A DNA stretch of 64,000 nucleotides from an uncultured Dehalococcoidia bacterium. Its GTDB lineage: Bacteria; Chloroflexota; Dehalococcoidia; Lucifugimonadales; UBA3495. Made by a program: the position numbers and the translations under genes. The stretch's first letter is position 1. Each line of letters opens with the position of its first letter. The notes below the pieces were generated by a model. It had not been told where the DNA came from. It saw only the letters and a list, made by a program, of their open reading frames with translations, and did no database searches. The stretch lies in NCBI GenBank assembly GCA_958295765.1, contig CATQHB010000002.1:1968091-2032090 (forward strand), given 5' to 3'. Shown piece after piece: positions 1 through 8,138 of the stretch.

Positions 1-787
1 AACGCTGCTGTACCTGCCGCATCAGGTTGGCAAACTCCGGGGAGCGGTGGGATAGGGGCGGACGCTGAAACGCCTGCACCACCGCGTCGGGCATCGCCAC
101 CGGCCCCGGCGTCAGGATGACCGGCTCGCCGGCCGGCGGGTTGACGGCTTCGTGGAACCGGCCGGCAAACTCCTGGGCAACATTGCCCACCGGACGGTAC
201 ATCGGTTGGTAGGGCGCGTCCGCATCGCCCACCACCGGCCCGAAAGGGATGAACCCGATGTGGCGATAGAGCCGCTGCTGGGCAACCCGGCCCGACATCA
301 CCACGTAATCATAACCGCGCTCTTGACAGTACCGCGCCATCATCGTGAGCAGACCTTGCAGCACGCGGGTGCGGCGCAGATTGGGGCGCACCGCCAGCAG
401 CCGGACTTCGCAGAGAGTTGCGCCCCGGGCTTGGGGCAAGTACCGTTCCAGGTCGCCCAGCTTTTCGTCCAGGGAAAAAGGCCGGCGGTCGCGGACGCAA
501 ATCATCCCCACCAGTTCAGCCCCCCGGCGGCAGATAAAGTAGGTGTTTTCCCGGTGGAAACGGTCAGTCAGCGCGCGCTCGGAATTGGCCGGATGTTGGG
601 GAACCTCTTCCACAAAGGAGGCATAGTTGAGTTGGGAAATTTCGGCAAACTCCCAATCCTGGTCGGCCTGCTTGAACACCAGGCCGGCATCGTCGGCGTT
701 GGGGTCATCCGGCCCGTTGCACTGGCCGGACGCCGGGGCGCCGGTCAGGAGAGAAACGGCTGTTGTCGATCGTTTCAAGTCGGTCAT
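1..787 (-). CDS. GNAT acetyltransferase fused to class V aminotransferase (3' end outside window)
   Basis: This frame stays open from an ATG at 787 to the left edge, so only the first 262 residues are seen. Residues about 35-200 look like a GNAT/FeeM-type acyltransferase fold, with CEVRLLAVRPNLRR at 126-139 and the late-strand motif LYRHIGFIPFG at 173-183. A second domain then begins with VILTPGPVAMPD (223-234) and PPLSHRSPEF (243-252). This is the characteristic N-terminus of the alanine-glyoxylate/serine-pyruvate aminotransferase group (class V, PLP fold). I infer a single polypeptide that transfers both acyl and amino groups. The PLP lysine lies beyond the edge, so activity cannot be judged. 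Downstream neighbours are unknown; upstream are family A repeats and the cox genes. Confidence 0.8.
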   Translation of the reverse strand, partial: MTDLKRSTTAVSLLTGAPASGQCNGPDDPNADDAGLVFKQADQDWEFAEISQLNYASFVEEVPQHPANSERALTDRFHRENTYFICRRGAELVGMICVRDRRPFSLDEKLGDLERYLPQARGATLCEVRLLAVRPNLRRTRVLQGLLTMMARYCQERGYDYVVMSGRVAQQRLYRHIGFIPFGPVVGDADAPYQPMYRPVGNVAQEFAGRFHEAVNPPAGEPVILTPGPVAMPDAVVQAFQRPPLSHRSPEFANLMRQVQQR

Positions 788-848
788 AAGCGATTCAACC
801 ACCGCCGGTTACATCAAAGGGGACAAGCTGCCGGGCTTGAGCCAAGTC

Positions 849-1043
849 TGCGCCAGGAACAAAATCCGCTCATGGTGAGCTTGTCGAACCATCCTTTCAT
901 CCTTCGACAAGCTCAGGATGAGCGGGTGGTGGTGTTACTGAATACAACCGCTCATGGTGAGCTTGTCGAACCACTTTGCCCACGCATTGCGCCAAGTCTA
1001 GGCAGGAACAAAATTCGCTCATGGTGAGCCTGTCGAACCACTT
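849..1043. repeat. Family A palindromic repeat cluster (four copies)
   Basis: This non-coding stretch between the GNAT fusion and coxG carries copies of a roughly 26-bp unit with core CTCATGGTGAGCTTGTCGAA at 866-891, 949-973 and 1016-1040. A partly inverted partner (CCTTCGACAAGCTCAGGATG) lies at 901-926. Each forward copy is preceded by a conserved leader resembling GCGCCAAGTCTGCGCCAGG. I see no gene in 788-1110. Confidence 0.85.
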
Positions 1044-1110
1044 TGCCCACGCCCCGCGCCAAGCCGCCGGAAAGTTGACCAGCCCATCAACCGCCCGATT
1101 ACCCGCACGG

Positions 1111-1566
1111 TCACCCCGCCGGGCGGAGCGCCCCGGCCAGGTTCCTGGCAAACTCTTCCACAGCGGCGGCGGCTTTGCGGCGGATTATTGGCTGGCCCAA
1201 TGCCCCCAGGTGGCCCATAAAGGCGGTGTCGGTAACTATCACCAGTTCCGTCAAGTCCTCCGACTTCGGTATCAAGCGCAGGTCTATGTTGGTGCGTACC
1301 GCGCCGCCGATGCGCCGGTCGGACGCTTCCAACAGGAATTGAGCCTCGCCCTTTTCCGCATCCTGCGCCACGATTCGCACGCTCCCCGACAGGTTCACCC
1401 GCAGCGGCCCGGCCTGGGCTTGCAGCGTCCCGGTGAACCGGTTTTCGCCGTCGGGAGCCAATCCCGCCAACCCGGGGACGCAGGGGGCTACCTTGGGCAA
1501 GTCCAGCACCAAGTCCCAAGTGGTGGCCCGGTCGGCCGGCACCAGGCAGCGATTCTCCAATTTCAT
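1111..1566 (-). CDS. coxG: CoxG/SRPBCC family carbon monoxide dehydrogenase subunit G-like protein
   Basis: A 151-residue protein beginning MKLENRCLVPADRATTWDLV, the usual start of the CoxG (SRPBCC, START-like) family. It continues with DLPKVAPCVPGL and a TGTLQAQAGPLRVNLSG strand pattern typical of the helix-grip fold. The ATG at 1566 follows AGGGTGAG. CoxG-like proteins are known as accessory factors that recruit or mature molybdenum hydroxylases of the CO dehydrogenase family. Here it is the last gene of coxS-coxM-coxG, 25 bp after coxM, which supports an accessory role for the same enzyme. The target substrate cannot be read from this sequence because the catalytic large subunit is absent. 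Confidence 0.88.
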   Translation of the reverse strand: MKLENRCLVPADRATTWDLVLDLPKVAPCVPGLAGLAPDGENRFTGTLQAQAGPLRVNLSGSVRIVAQDAEKGEAQFLLEASDRRIGGAVRTNIDLRLIPKSEDLTELVIVTDTAFMGHLGALGQPIIRRKAAAAVEEFARNLAGALRPAG

Positions 1567-1591
1567 CGTCTCACCCTATCCTGCTTAATCG

Positions 1592-2482
1592 CTACCCGGC
1601 GGCTGAACCGGCGGCCTGCTCGATGGCCCGGCGGGCAAAGACCTGGGCCATCTCCCGCTTATAGTCCACCGAACCCCGGTGGTCTTCCAAGGGGTCAACC
1701 GCCGCCGGCACGGTGGCCGCCGCCGCCCGGATCGTGGCGTCGGTCAAGGGCTGGCCCCGCAAAAGGTCTTCGGCGGCGGTGGCCCGAATCGGGGTGAGGC
1801 CCACCGACCCCAGAACCAGGCGCGCCTCCCGGCAGTGGCCGTCGGCATCGCGGGTAATCACGGCGGCGGCGGATACGGTGGCGTAGTCGTCGGCGGTGCG
1901 GGGCAGGAATTTCAGGTAGGCGGCGCCGGAACCGGCCGGGGCCGGGGGTATCACCAACCCGGTGATTATTTCTCCGGGCCGCACGTCGGTATCAAAGTAG
2001 TCGAGGAACAACTCCTCTACCGGCAGGATGCGCTGGCCCCCGTTATTTCCATTCCCGTCCGGGGCCGAGGACAGGATTGCCGCGGCGCCCAGGGCGATGA
2101 GGGCCGGCGGCGGGTCCTGGTTGGGGTCGCCGTGGGCCAGCCCGCCGCCGACGGTAGCCATGCTGCGGATGCGCGGCGTAGCCACCTGGCGGTAGGCTTG
2201 GGCCACCAGGGGCAGCCGCCCGGCCACCAGGGGACTGGTTTCCACCCGCCGCTGGGAGCAGAGCGCGCCAATCCGCACGCCGCCGTCCGCAGTTTCCCCA
2301 ATGTCGCCCAGGCCGGGGAGTCGCCGCAGGCCGATGACGTGGCCGGGCTGGGCAAAACGCTGTTTCATCTGGAGTATCAGGGCGGTGCCGCCGGACAGCA
2401 GCCGGGCGTCATCCCCGTACTGTTCCAGCAGGGCAAAGGCATCTTCCAGGGAGTTGGGGAGATGCAACTGAAAGTCAATCAT
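1592..2482 (-). CDS. coxM: Molybdenum hydroxylase FAD-binding medium subunit (CoxM-like)
   Basis: A 296-residue FAD-binding subunit of the xanthine dehydrogenase/CO dehydrogenase family. Two flavin loops are visible: LLSGGTALI near residue 33 (usual AGGTDLL) and TVGGGLAHGDPNQDPP near residue 115 (usual TIGGNLAHADPASD). RTADDYATVSAAA fits the C-terminal region. It would pass electrons between the iron-sulfur subunit and an acceptor via FAD. The ATG overlaps the coxS stop as ATGA, indicating translational coupling. Length is normal for the family. Substrate specificity belongs to the missing large subunit, so CO, nicotine-like or purine substrates are all possible. Confidence 0.92.
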   Translation of the reverse strand: MIDFQLHLPNSLEDAFALLEQYGDDARLLSGGTALILQMKQRFAQPGHVIGLRRLPGLGDIGETADGGVRIGALCSQRRVETSPLVAGRLPLVAQAYRQVATPRIRSMATVGGGLAHGDPNQDPPPALIALGAAAILSSAPDGNGNNGGQRILPVEELFLDYFDTDVRPGEIITGLVIPPAPAGSGAAYLKFLPRTADDYATVSAAAVITRDADGHCREARLVLGSVGLTPIRATAAEDLLRGQPLTDATIRAAAATVPAAVDPLEDHRGSVDYKREMAQVFARRAIEQAAGSAAG

Positions 2483-2994
2483 TGGCTGGCCCCCGCTCCG
2501 CTATCAGAACCGCTATCAGAACCGCTATCCAGGCCGGCGCCGACGGCCTTGACCACCGATTCCAGGATTTTGTAGTAGCCGGTGCAGCGACACAGGTTGC
2601 CCATCATCCAGTCCCGAATTTCCGCCTCGGTGGGATGGGGGTTGACCTCCAGCAGGGCCTTGGCCGCCATCACCTGGCCGGGGGTGCAGATGCCGCACTG
2701 AAAGCCGCCGTAGTCGATGAACGCCTGCTGTACCGGATGGAGCCGCCCGTCCTGGGCCAGCCCCTCAATGGTGGTGATTTCCGAGCCGTCCACCGCCGCC
2801 GCCAGGGTGATGCAGGAGGCGGTCATCTCGCCGTCCACCAGGACGGTGCAGGCGCCGCAGACGCCCACGCTGCACCCCTCTTTAGTGCCAGTCAACCCCA
2901 GGTCATAGCGCAGAAAGTCCACCAGCAGCCGGCGGGCCGGCGTTTCCCGCTCGTGGCTGACGCCGTTCACGCTTAAACTAATGCGTTGGGCCAT
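2479..2994 (-). CDS. coxS: Molybdenum hydroxylase [2Fe-2S] small subunit (CoxS-like)
   Basis: This protein has the two [2Fe-2S] cluster motifs of xanthine dehydrogenase-family small subunits: C41-x4-C46-x2-C49 ([17 protein letters not shown]) with C61, then CGICTPGQ and LCRCTGYY in the C-terminal helical domain. I prefer the ATG at 2994, which has AAAGGTGG just upstream, over the in-frame GTG at 3000. The C-terminal tail is unusual: a run of [18 protein letters not shown] encoded by a short tandem repeat. It is the first gene of coxS-coxM-coxG. No large molybdopterin subunit lies upstream or downstream within the window. Confidence 0.92.
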   Translation of the reverse strand: MAQRISLSVNGVSHERETPARRLLVDFLRYDLGLTGTKEGCSVGVCGACTVLVDGEMTASCITLAAAVDGSEITTIEGLAQDGRLHPVQQAFIDYGGFQCGICTPGQVMAAKALLEVNPHPTEAEIRDWMMGNLCRCTGYYKILESVVKAVGAGLDSGSDSGSDSGAGASQ

Positions 2995-3039
2995 ATCCAC
3001 CTTTCCCGTCGGTTAATTTTGCCCGTTAATTTCCCTCAT

Positions 3040-3067
3040 ACTATACCAATCGCCGCTGTTGGGGCAA
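3040..3067 (-). promoter_or_regulatory. Putative sigma70-like promoter of coxSMG
   Basis: Reading the minus strand, TTGCCC (3067-3062) and TATAGT (3045-3040) are separated by 16 bp, about 45 bp upstream of coxS. This is a motif match only. Confidence 0.5.
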
Positions 3068-3143
3068 GCTGGCAAGCCGCCCGGTATTCGCAACGTTTGT
3101 TGGTATTCCTTGCCCGTACCGGCTCCGGGGAGATGGTTGGATG

Positions 3144-3262
3144 GTAGGGGCGGGTTTATAACCTGCCCTGCGTCCAACGGCAAGGTAATACCGGAAAACG
3201 GGTGCGCCATAGCTGACACATTCCGGTGCCGGGGCCAGGGCGGGTTACAAACCCGCCCCTAC
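3144..3262. repeat. Family C composite palindromic element
   Basis: Terminal hairpins GTAGGGGCGGGTTTATAAC and GGGCGGGTTACAAACCCGCC flank a non-palindromic core of about 60 bp ending in CACATTCCGGTGCCGGGGCC. The same architecture recurs at least six more times in the window. It sits upstream of coxS. Confidence 0.85.
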
Positions 3263-3290
3263 GTAGATGATAATACCAACCCATAAAACC

Positions 3291-3383
3291 GTCGTTCCGG
3301 CGAAAGCCGGAATCCAGGAAATCCCCCGGAAAAGAGCGGGCCGGCTACCGGACGTTCTGGATTCCGGCTTTCGCCGGAACGAC
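3291..3383. repeat. Family B inverted repeat element
   Basis: A 93-bp element bounded by GTCGTTCCGGCGAAAGCCGG and its inverse. The inner sequence is AATCCAGGAAATCCCCCGGA and a short variable centre. It is one of six near-identical copies in the window and looks like a REP/MITE-type element. Confidence 0.88.
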
Positions 3384-3491
3384 GGGTTTATGATGATAGG
3401 GTTTATGATGCTATCTCCTTGGACTGCTGACAACCGCCGGTTGCCATTCCCGCCGCATTGGGTTACAGTAGCAGGTACGATGCTATACTTT

Positions 3492-3977
3492 ATGTCCCGG
3501 GACCAACAGCAAGCGCCCCGCCTCTTTCTCCGGTATTGGGCCAAATGGAGTATCATACTGCCCTGGGCGATTCCGGGGGCGGTACTGTTGCTTTGTATGG
3601 GCTTTGCCGCCTTGCTGGGCAATTCTCCCCTGGATGCCGGCGCCAAGTTGGCGTCCGCTATTGGCACAGATTGGGCAATGTTGAATATCCAGCTTTGGCT
3701 GACCGCCTTCTTCGTTAGCATTGTCTGCTATGGCGTAGGGCGGCAGTTAATTGGCCTGACCGCGCGCCATTCCCTTTCGGCGCCGCTGGCGGCCCTGTAC
3801 GCCCGGCTCATCCATAAGGCGACCCGGAGGATACGCTCCCTTTCCCTGCGCCTCATTCCGGCGCTGCTGGCCGGACTGACCTTCAATCCCGGCATCTACG
3901 GCCTCTTTTACCGGCCCGGCACCACCGGACTACTGCCGCCGGCCCGGTTGCCCGTTCCCGCGCCCCTGCTGGAATAG
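3492..3977 (+). CDS. Uncharacterised small membrane protein
   Basis: The frame is open from 3267, but its first part is translated repeat DNA (families B and C). I take the ATG at 3492 ([19 protein letters not shown]), giving 161 residues. Two clear membrane segments are seen, about residues 19-42 ([18 protein letters not shown]) and 62-84 ([20 protein letters not shown]). A weaker hydrophobic stretch with basic residues follows. I do not recognise a family. A TTACAG...TATACT pair at 3463-3489 (spacer 15) lies directly before the ATG, but it is too close for a normal leader. The start is uncertain; the ATG at 3480 is an alternative. The lipoprotein gene follows 107 bp downstream on the same strand. 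Confidence 0.55.
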   Translation: MSRDQQQAPRLFLRYWAKWSIILPWAIPGAVLLLCMGFAALLGNSPLDAGAKLASAIGTDWAMLNIQLWLTAFFVSIVCYGVGRQLIGLTARHSLSAPLAALYARLIHKATRRIRSLSLRLIPALLAGLTFNPGIYGLFYRPGTTGLLPPARLPVPAPLLE

Positions 3978-4084
3978 CCCCTGAGTTCAGCCCCATACCC
4001 GGCGCAGCTATGCGCCGAGGCAGTTGTGGCATGGCTTGTTGCCGTGTCGAAATAATCTATTTTATTTCTGAGGGAGAATTTTTT

Positions 4085-5614
4085 ATGAAACCTTGGACGA
4101 TTATTGCCTGCTTGTTGCTGCTGACCGCGCTGGCTGCTTGCACCACCCCACCGCCTACGGCCACCCCGGACATTCCGGCGACGGTGGCGGTTCAAGTGCA
4201 AGACCGCCTGGATGCGGCGCCGACCGCTACTCCGCAGCCTACCCCTACTCCTTATCCTACGCCGACCACGGTGCCTACGGCTACGCCCCGGCCTACCCCC
4301 ACTCCTACGCCGGCACCAACGGCCACCCCGACGCCGGTTCCTACGCCAACACCTACTCCGACGCCTACGCCAACTCCCACCCCCACACCTACGCCAATGC
4401 CTACGCCTACACCTACGCCGCAACCCACGGCTACACCCCGGCCTACTGCCACGCCAGGACCTACGGCTACGCCGAGACCTACCGCCACGCCCCGGCCCAC
4501 CGCTACGCCCTTGCCGCCCCTGAAGTATGACCGGGCGTTGCTGCTGTTCGGGCCGGAAAGCGGGACAATCACCCATGCGCCTGATGACGGTTTCGTGGAA
4601 GAGTTCGAGGGAGTTGATACCAGCGCCGACGTGCTGGTAGAAGCGACTTTCCACAACCCCTACTCCGTTAAAGGACGGTATTGGAAACACGGCTTTTTAC
4701 TCCGCCACTCAAGAACCAATTATTTCCACTGGGTCAGCATCGACAGCAACGGGGACTGGCAGCACTTTCATCGCCTTGGCGAAAGTGATGCGCTGGGTCG
4801 GATAATCGTGCGGTCGTCGGATATAAACACCACGCCGGGCGGGGAAAACAACCTCACCGTAGCGATGACCGGCGCCACCGGTCAGGTCTATATCAATGGG
4901 AAATATCAGGGCAGCCTGGATCTCACGGCAATTACCGGAAAGGGTGAGATTAGAGTCTTTGTTGACGACGACGCAGCGGGCAGAACCCGGTTTGAGGATT
5001 TCGGCATCTGGAAGTGGGATGAAGCGCTGGCTGGTCAGTTGCCGGAGCCGATTCTCCCCCCGGTGGCGGTGGAGTGGGAAACCTACGAATTGGATAAGCA
5101 CGATTTCCAGGTGGACATTCCCACCGGATGGGCAGGAGACGAACCCTTTGCCACGCCCTTTATGGAACAAACGGTTACCTCCAGTGATGGTAGCGGAGAA
5201 GGAATATGTCAATCGGCTTGGGGTTGGTTTGATTTCCAAAGCCCTGACCACCTCGCCACCGTTTCCTTTCAATGGTGGTTTTTGGGCGATGAGAACCGCA
5301 GTACCCGGTGCTTTTGGAAACATTCGGTAAGCGCCCAGGACATTGCCGATATTAGCGAGGAGGATGAGGTCATCTTCTCAGACTACGTCACCAGGCACGG
5401 CGAGCGGCGCAACTGGCAGTACCTACATCACGTCCGTTCGGAATCGGAGGGCGGGAATTGCGCCGAAGAAGAACGCGCTACGCTGATTTCGCTGACCAGG
5501 CATTACATCCTGGAGGTGGAGTGGTCAGCCTGCCAACATTCCGTTGAACGGTATCGGGAAGTTCTCGACCAATTCCTGGACAGCTTTTCCAGCCGGGACT
5601 CGAAGATACGCTAG
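4085..5614 (+). CDS. Secreted lipoprotein with Thr-Pro linker and LamG-like domain
   Basis: A signal peptide ends in a lipobox, LTALAAC, with the lipidated cysteine at residue 19. I chose the ATG at 4085 because it follows GAGGGAGA and starts the signal peptide; the frame is open further upstream. Residues about 40-140 are a low-complexity Thr-Pro linker (TPTPTP runs) encoded by 12-bp-like repeats. After it comes a domain of about 165 residues beginning [15 protein letters not shown], containing [13 protein letters not shown] and [11 protein letters not shown]. It resembles a concanavalin/LamG-like or 3-keto-disaccharide hydrolase-like jelly roll. A C-terminal region of about 175 residues ([21 protein letters not shown]) is unrecognised. 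Such architectures are frequent in Chloroflexota. The likely role is surface binding; the substrate is unknown. Confidence 0.88.
   Translation: MKPWTIIACLLLLTALAACTTPPPTATPDIPATVAVQVQDRLDAAPTATPQPTPTPYPTPTTVPTATPRPTPTPTPAPTATPTPVPTPTPTPTPTPTPTPTPTPMPTPTPTPQPTATPRPTATPGPTATPRPTATPRPTATPLPPLKYDRALLLFGPESGTITHAPDDGFVEEFEGVDTSADVLVEATFHNPYSVKGRYWKHGFLLRHSRTNYFHWVSIDSNGDWQHFHRLGESDALGRIIVRSSDINTTPGGENNLTVAMTGATGQVYINGKYQGSLDLTAITGKGEIRVFVDDDAAGRTRFEDFGIWKWDEALAGQLPEPILPPVAVEWETYELDKHDFQVDIPTGWAGDEPFATPFMEQTVTSSDGSGEGICQSAWGWFDFQSPDHLATVSFQWWFLGDENRSTRCFWKHSVSAQDIADISEEDEVIFSDYVTRHGERRNWQYLHHVRSESEGGNCAEEERATLISLTRHYILEVEWSACQHSVERYREVLDQFLDSFSSRDSKIR
4231..4515 (+). repeat. Thr-Pro codon microsatellite-like tract
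   Basis: This coding low-complexity DNA is built from variants of CCTACGCC and CCTACTCC and encodes the Thr-Pro linker of the lipoprotein. All six frames stay largely open across it, producing several spurious ORFs. Repeat number is a probable site of length variation. Confidence 0.8.
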
Positions 5615-5721
5615 AACCGCCCCGCCGGCCGGCCAGGGCGGCCGGTCGGCGGGCGTTCCCCGGCAAGACGCCTTTAAGCAGGAGTGTGTATAATGAGCCA
5701 TAGACAAGGAGAATACCCATC

Positions 5722-6180
5722 ATGCCAGACGCCGAACACGCGGCTCAACCGCCTTTGGAGCGGGAGTTAGACCACGACGGGGAGGCAGACATCCTGTGGT
5801 TAGGGAACGGGCGGCCCGGAGGGAGTGGGTTTGACCTTTCCGCAGACTGCATCGTGTTTTTCGAGAATTACCCGGTACGCCCAAGCGGTTTCCTGCGTTG
5901 GGGGGCTAAAAAGGTACTGCTGCCCCTGTTGCGCGGCGAGGAAACCCACTATGCCAGCCCGGATGACTCGGAAGTCATAACTTACGATGGCAAGTCGGGT
6001 ACTTTGTTGATGAAAAACGGGCGTTCCGACTTAATCCAAAGGGATATTTTCGACGGGTGCACCGTTTTATTCGACGCCGATCAATTTGTGTCCAGTATCC
6101 GGCTGGAAAGGGCCGCCGAGTTGCTCATCCCGGTCTTGACCGCCGAGGATAACGATGCGGATGACGGCTCAGAAACCTGA
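5722..6180 (+). CDS. Uncharacterised 152-residue protein
   Basis: The ATG at 5722 has AAGGAG about 10 bases upstream. The protein is soluble and acidic at both ends, with a central basic segment (FLRWGAKKVLLPLLRG). VITYDGKSGTLLMKNGRSD followed later by SIRLERAAELLIPVL vaguely recalls the layout of DUF2283-type small proteins, but this is weak. I do not recognise a family. It lies between the lipoprotein and an NAD(P)-binding epimerase-like gene, all on the plus strand, with gaps of 107 and 61 bp. Confidence 0.65.
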   Translation: MPDAEHAAQPPLERELDHDGEADILWLGNGRPGGSGFDLSADCIVFFENYPVRPSGFLRWGAKKVLLPLLRGEETHYASPDDSEVITYDGKSGTLLMKNGRSDLIQRDIFDGCTVLFDADQFVSSIRLERAAELLIPVLTAEDNDADDGSET

Positions 6181-6241
6181 ATCTTGGTCAGGGAATTGCG
6201 GACTTTGCAACCCGCCCCTTACCCCCTAAAATCATCCCGCT

Positions 6242-7213
6242 ATGAACTACAACTCTGACTCTGACGCTGCTGTTGACGCCAACGCCGGGCTGAACCTGGT
6301 TACCGGGGCCTTTGGTTACACCGGCCGTTATATTGCCCGGCGCTTGCTGGATATGGGGCAGCCGGTTCGTACCCTCACCGGGCGGGCCATTGCCGGCAAT
6401 GCCGGCGGCGACCCTTTCGGCGGGCGGGTTGAGGCTTTTCCCTTCAACTTTGACCGGCCGGAGGCCCTGGTGGAAAGCCTGCGGGAGGTGGATACCCTCT
6501 ACAATACCTACTGGGTTCGCTTTTCCAGCGGGCCGGTTACCTTTGACCGGGCGGTGGAAAACTCCCGTACCCTCATCCGGGCGGCGGAGTCGGCGGGAGT
6601 CCGCCGGCTGGTACACATCAGCATCACCAATCCGTCGGCCGAGTCGCCCCTGCCCTACTTCCGGGGCAAGGGCCTGGTGGAGCAGGCCATTCGGGAGTCC
6701 GGCTTGTCCTACGCCATCATCCGGCCGGCCCTCATCTTTGGCCGGGGGGACGTGCTGCTCAACAACATCGCCTGGCTGCTGCGGCGCTTTCCGGTCTTTG
6801 CCGTAGCCGGCAGCGGCCAATACCTGGTGCAGCCGGTTGACGTGGCCGACCTGGCGGAAATGGCGATAGCCGCCGGGCCGGGCCAGGACAATACCATCGC
6901 CGACGCCGTAGGCCCGGAGACCTATACCTTTGACGAACTGGTGCGACTAGTGGCCGCGACGGTGGGGCGCCAAGCCCGGATTATCCACGTCGCGCCGTCA
7001 ATGGCCCTGCTGCTGTCCCGGCTCTTGGGCCTCCTGGTTCGGGACGTGGTGCTGACCCGGGAAGAGATAGACGGCCTGTCCGCCAACCTGCTGACCTCGG
7101 CCGGCCCGCCGCAATGCCCCACCCGCCTGAGCCACTGGCTGGCGGAAAACGGTAGCGACCTGGGCGCCGCCTACGCCTCCGAACTGGGGAGACACTACCG
7201 GGAACGGAATTAG
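6242..7213 (+). CDS. NAD(P)-dependent epimerase/NmrA-like atypical SDR
   Basis: A 323-residue protein with an N-terminal Rossmann glycine motif, TGAFGYTGRYIARRLL (GxxGxxG), typical of NDUFA9-like/NmrA-like atypical SDRs. RTLTGR after the second strand fits NADP binding. LVHISITNPSAESPLPYFRGK matches the active-site region of this group, in which the canonical YxxxK is often degenerate. The protein is probably a nucleotide-sugar or quinone-type reductase/epimerase, or an NADP sensor; the substrate is unknown. The gene is followed by a family E AT-rich repeat and an SDR on the same strand, 78 bp downstream. Confidence 0.85.
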   Translation: MNYNSDSDAAVDANAGLNLVTGAFGYTGRYIARRLLDMGQPVRTLTGRAIAGNAGGDPFGGRVEAFPFNFDRPEALVESLREVDTLYNTYWVRFSSGPVTFDRAVENSRTLIRAAESAGVRRLVHISITNPSAESPLPYFRGKGLVEQAIRESGLSYAIIRPALIFGRGDVLLNNIAWLLRRFPVFAVAGSGQYLVQPVDVADLAEMAIAAGPGQDNTIADAVGPETYTFDELVRLVAATVGRQARIIHVAPSMALLLSRLLGLLVRDVVLTREEIDGLSANLLTSAGPPQCPTRLSHWLAENGSDLGAAYASELGRHYRERN

Positions 7214-7278
7214 GAATTAAGAATTATCAATTAAAGGTTTCAATTCTTAATTCCTAATTCTTAATTCCTAATTGATAA
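7213..7278. repeat. Family E AT-rich inverted repeat
   Basis: Repeated AATTCTTAATTCCTAATT blocks and their inverse (GGAATTAAGAATTATCAATT) fill the short gap between two genes. The same sequence type occurs at 9646-9681 and 52529-52562. Confidence 0.75.
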
Positions 7279-7291
7279 GGGGGGGTAAGGT

Positions 7292-8080
7292 ATGTTGTTG
7301 CGGGGCAAGGTGGCGATTGTAACCGGTTCCAGCCGGGGGATTGGCAAGGCGATGGCTTTGGGGCTGGCCGGGGCCGGGGCGGCGGTGGTGGTGGCGGCCC
7401 GGTCGGAAAGCGAGGGCGCCCTGGCCCCCGGCACCATTTACGCCACCGCCGCCGAAATTGAGGCCCTGGGCGGCCAAGCCCTCCCCGTCCGCTGCAACGT
7501 GCGGGAGGAGGACAGCATCTACGCGATGGTGCAGCAGACGCTGAACGCCTTTGGGCGCATTGACGTGCTGGTGAACAACGCCGGAATCGGCACCTACCGC
7601 CCTTTCCTGGAGTCATCAGTCCGGGAGTGGGACCTGGTGCTGAACATTAACCTGCGGGCTACCTTTATCGGCTGCCGGGCGGTGGCGCCGGCGATGGTGG
7701 AACAGGGCGGCGGCAGCATTATCAACATATCCTCGCACGCCGCAACTAACATTTTTTCCTCTACCCTGGGCGCCGACCCGGCGGAGGGCATCGCCCTGAT
7801 GGGCCAGGCTTACGGCGTAGCCAAGGCGGCGGTGGAGCGGCTTACCTGGGGCCTGTCCGCCGAATTGGGCCAACACAACATCGCCGTCAACGCGCTGAAG
7901 CCCCTGCGTCCGGTGCTGACCGAGGGGTTCCAGGCCCAGCGGCCCGACGCCGACTTTTCCACCTGGGCCACGCCGGAGGCCATGGTAAAGGCGGCCACCT
8001 TCCTGGCCGGCCAGGACGCCCAGGGCCTGAGCGGGGCCATAGTAACCGCCGAGGAATTGGTACGGCGGTTGGGCCTGTAG
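7292..8080 (+). CDS. SDR family NAD(P)-dependent oxidoreductase
   Basis: A classical short-chain dehydrogenase/reductase of 262 residues. It has the cofactor motif VTGSSRGIGKAMA (TGxxxGIG), NNAGIG near residue 95, and an active-site YGVAKAA supplying Tyr and Lys, with an upstream ISSHAA serine. The loop after the first strand contains an extra segment (ESEGALAPGTIYATAAEIE) seen in a subgroup of actinobacterial and chloroflexal SDRs. The ATG follows GGGGGGTAAGGT. Reaction direction and substrate cannot be read from the sequence. It may be co-transcribed with the upstream epimerase-like gene. Confidence 0.92.
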   Translation: MLLRGKVAIVTGSSRGIGKAMALGLAGAGAAVVVAARSESEGALAPGTIYATAAEIEALGGQALPVRCNVREEDSIYAMVQQTLNAFGRIDVLVNNAGIGTYRPFLESSVREWDLVLNINLRATFIGCRAVAPAMVEQGGGSIINISSHAATNIFSSTLGADPAEGIALMGQAYGVAKAAVERLTWGLSAELGQHNIAVNALKPLRPVLTEGFQAQRPDADFSTWATPEAMVKAATFLAGQDAQGLSGAIVTAEELVRRLGL

Positions 8081-8138
8081 GCCGGGCCTTTTGATTCTCG
8101 ACTCATCCCGCTACCCAACAGCTAACGGCAATAATTAA

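Noticed and set aside
152..1027. A 291-residue plus-strand ORF
   Set aside because: It is antisense to the GNAT-aminotransferase frame and its end is translated family A repeats; no domain is visible.
4252..4656. An antisense ORF of GVGVGVG repeats
   Set aside because: It is the mirror of the Thr-Pro linker tract and not a real protein.
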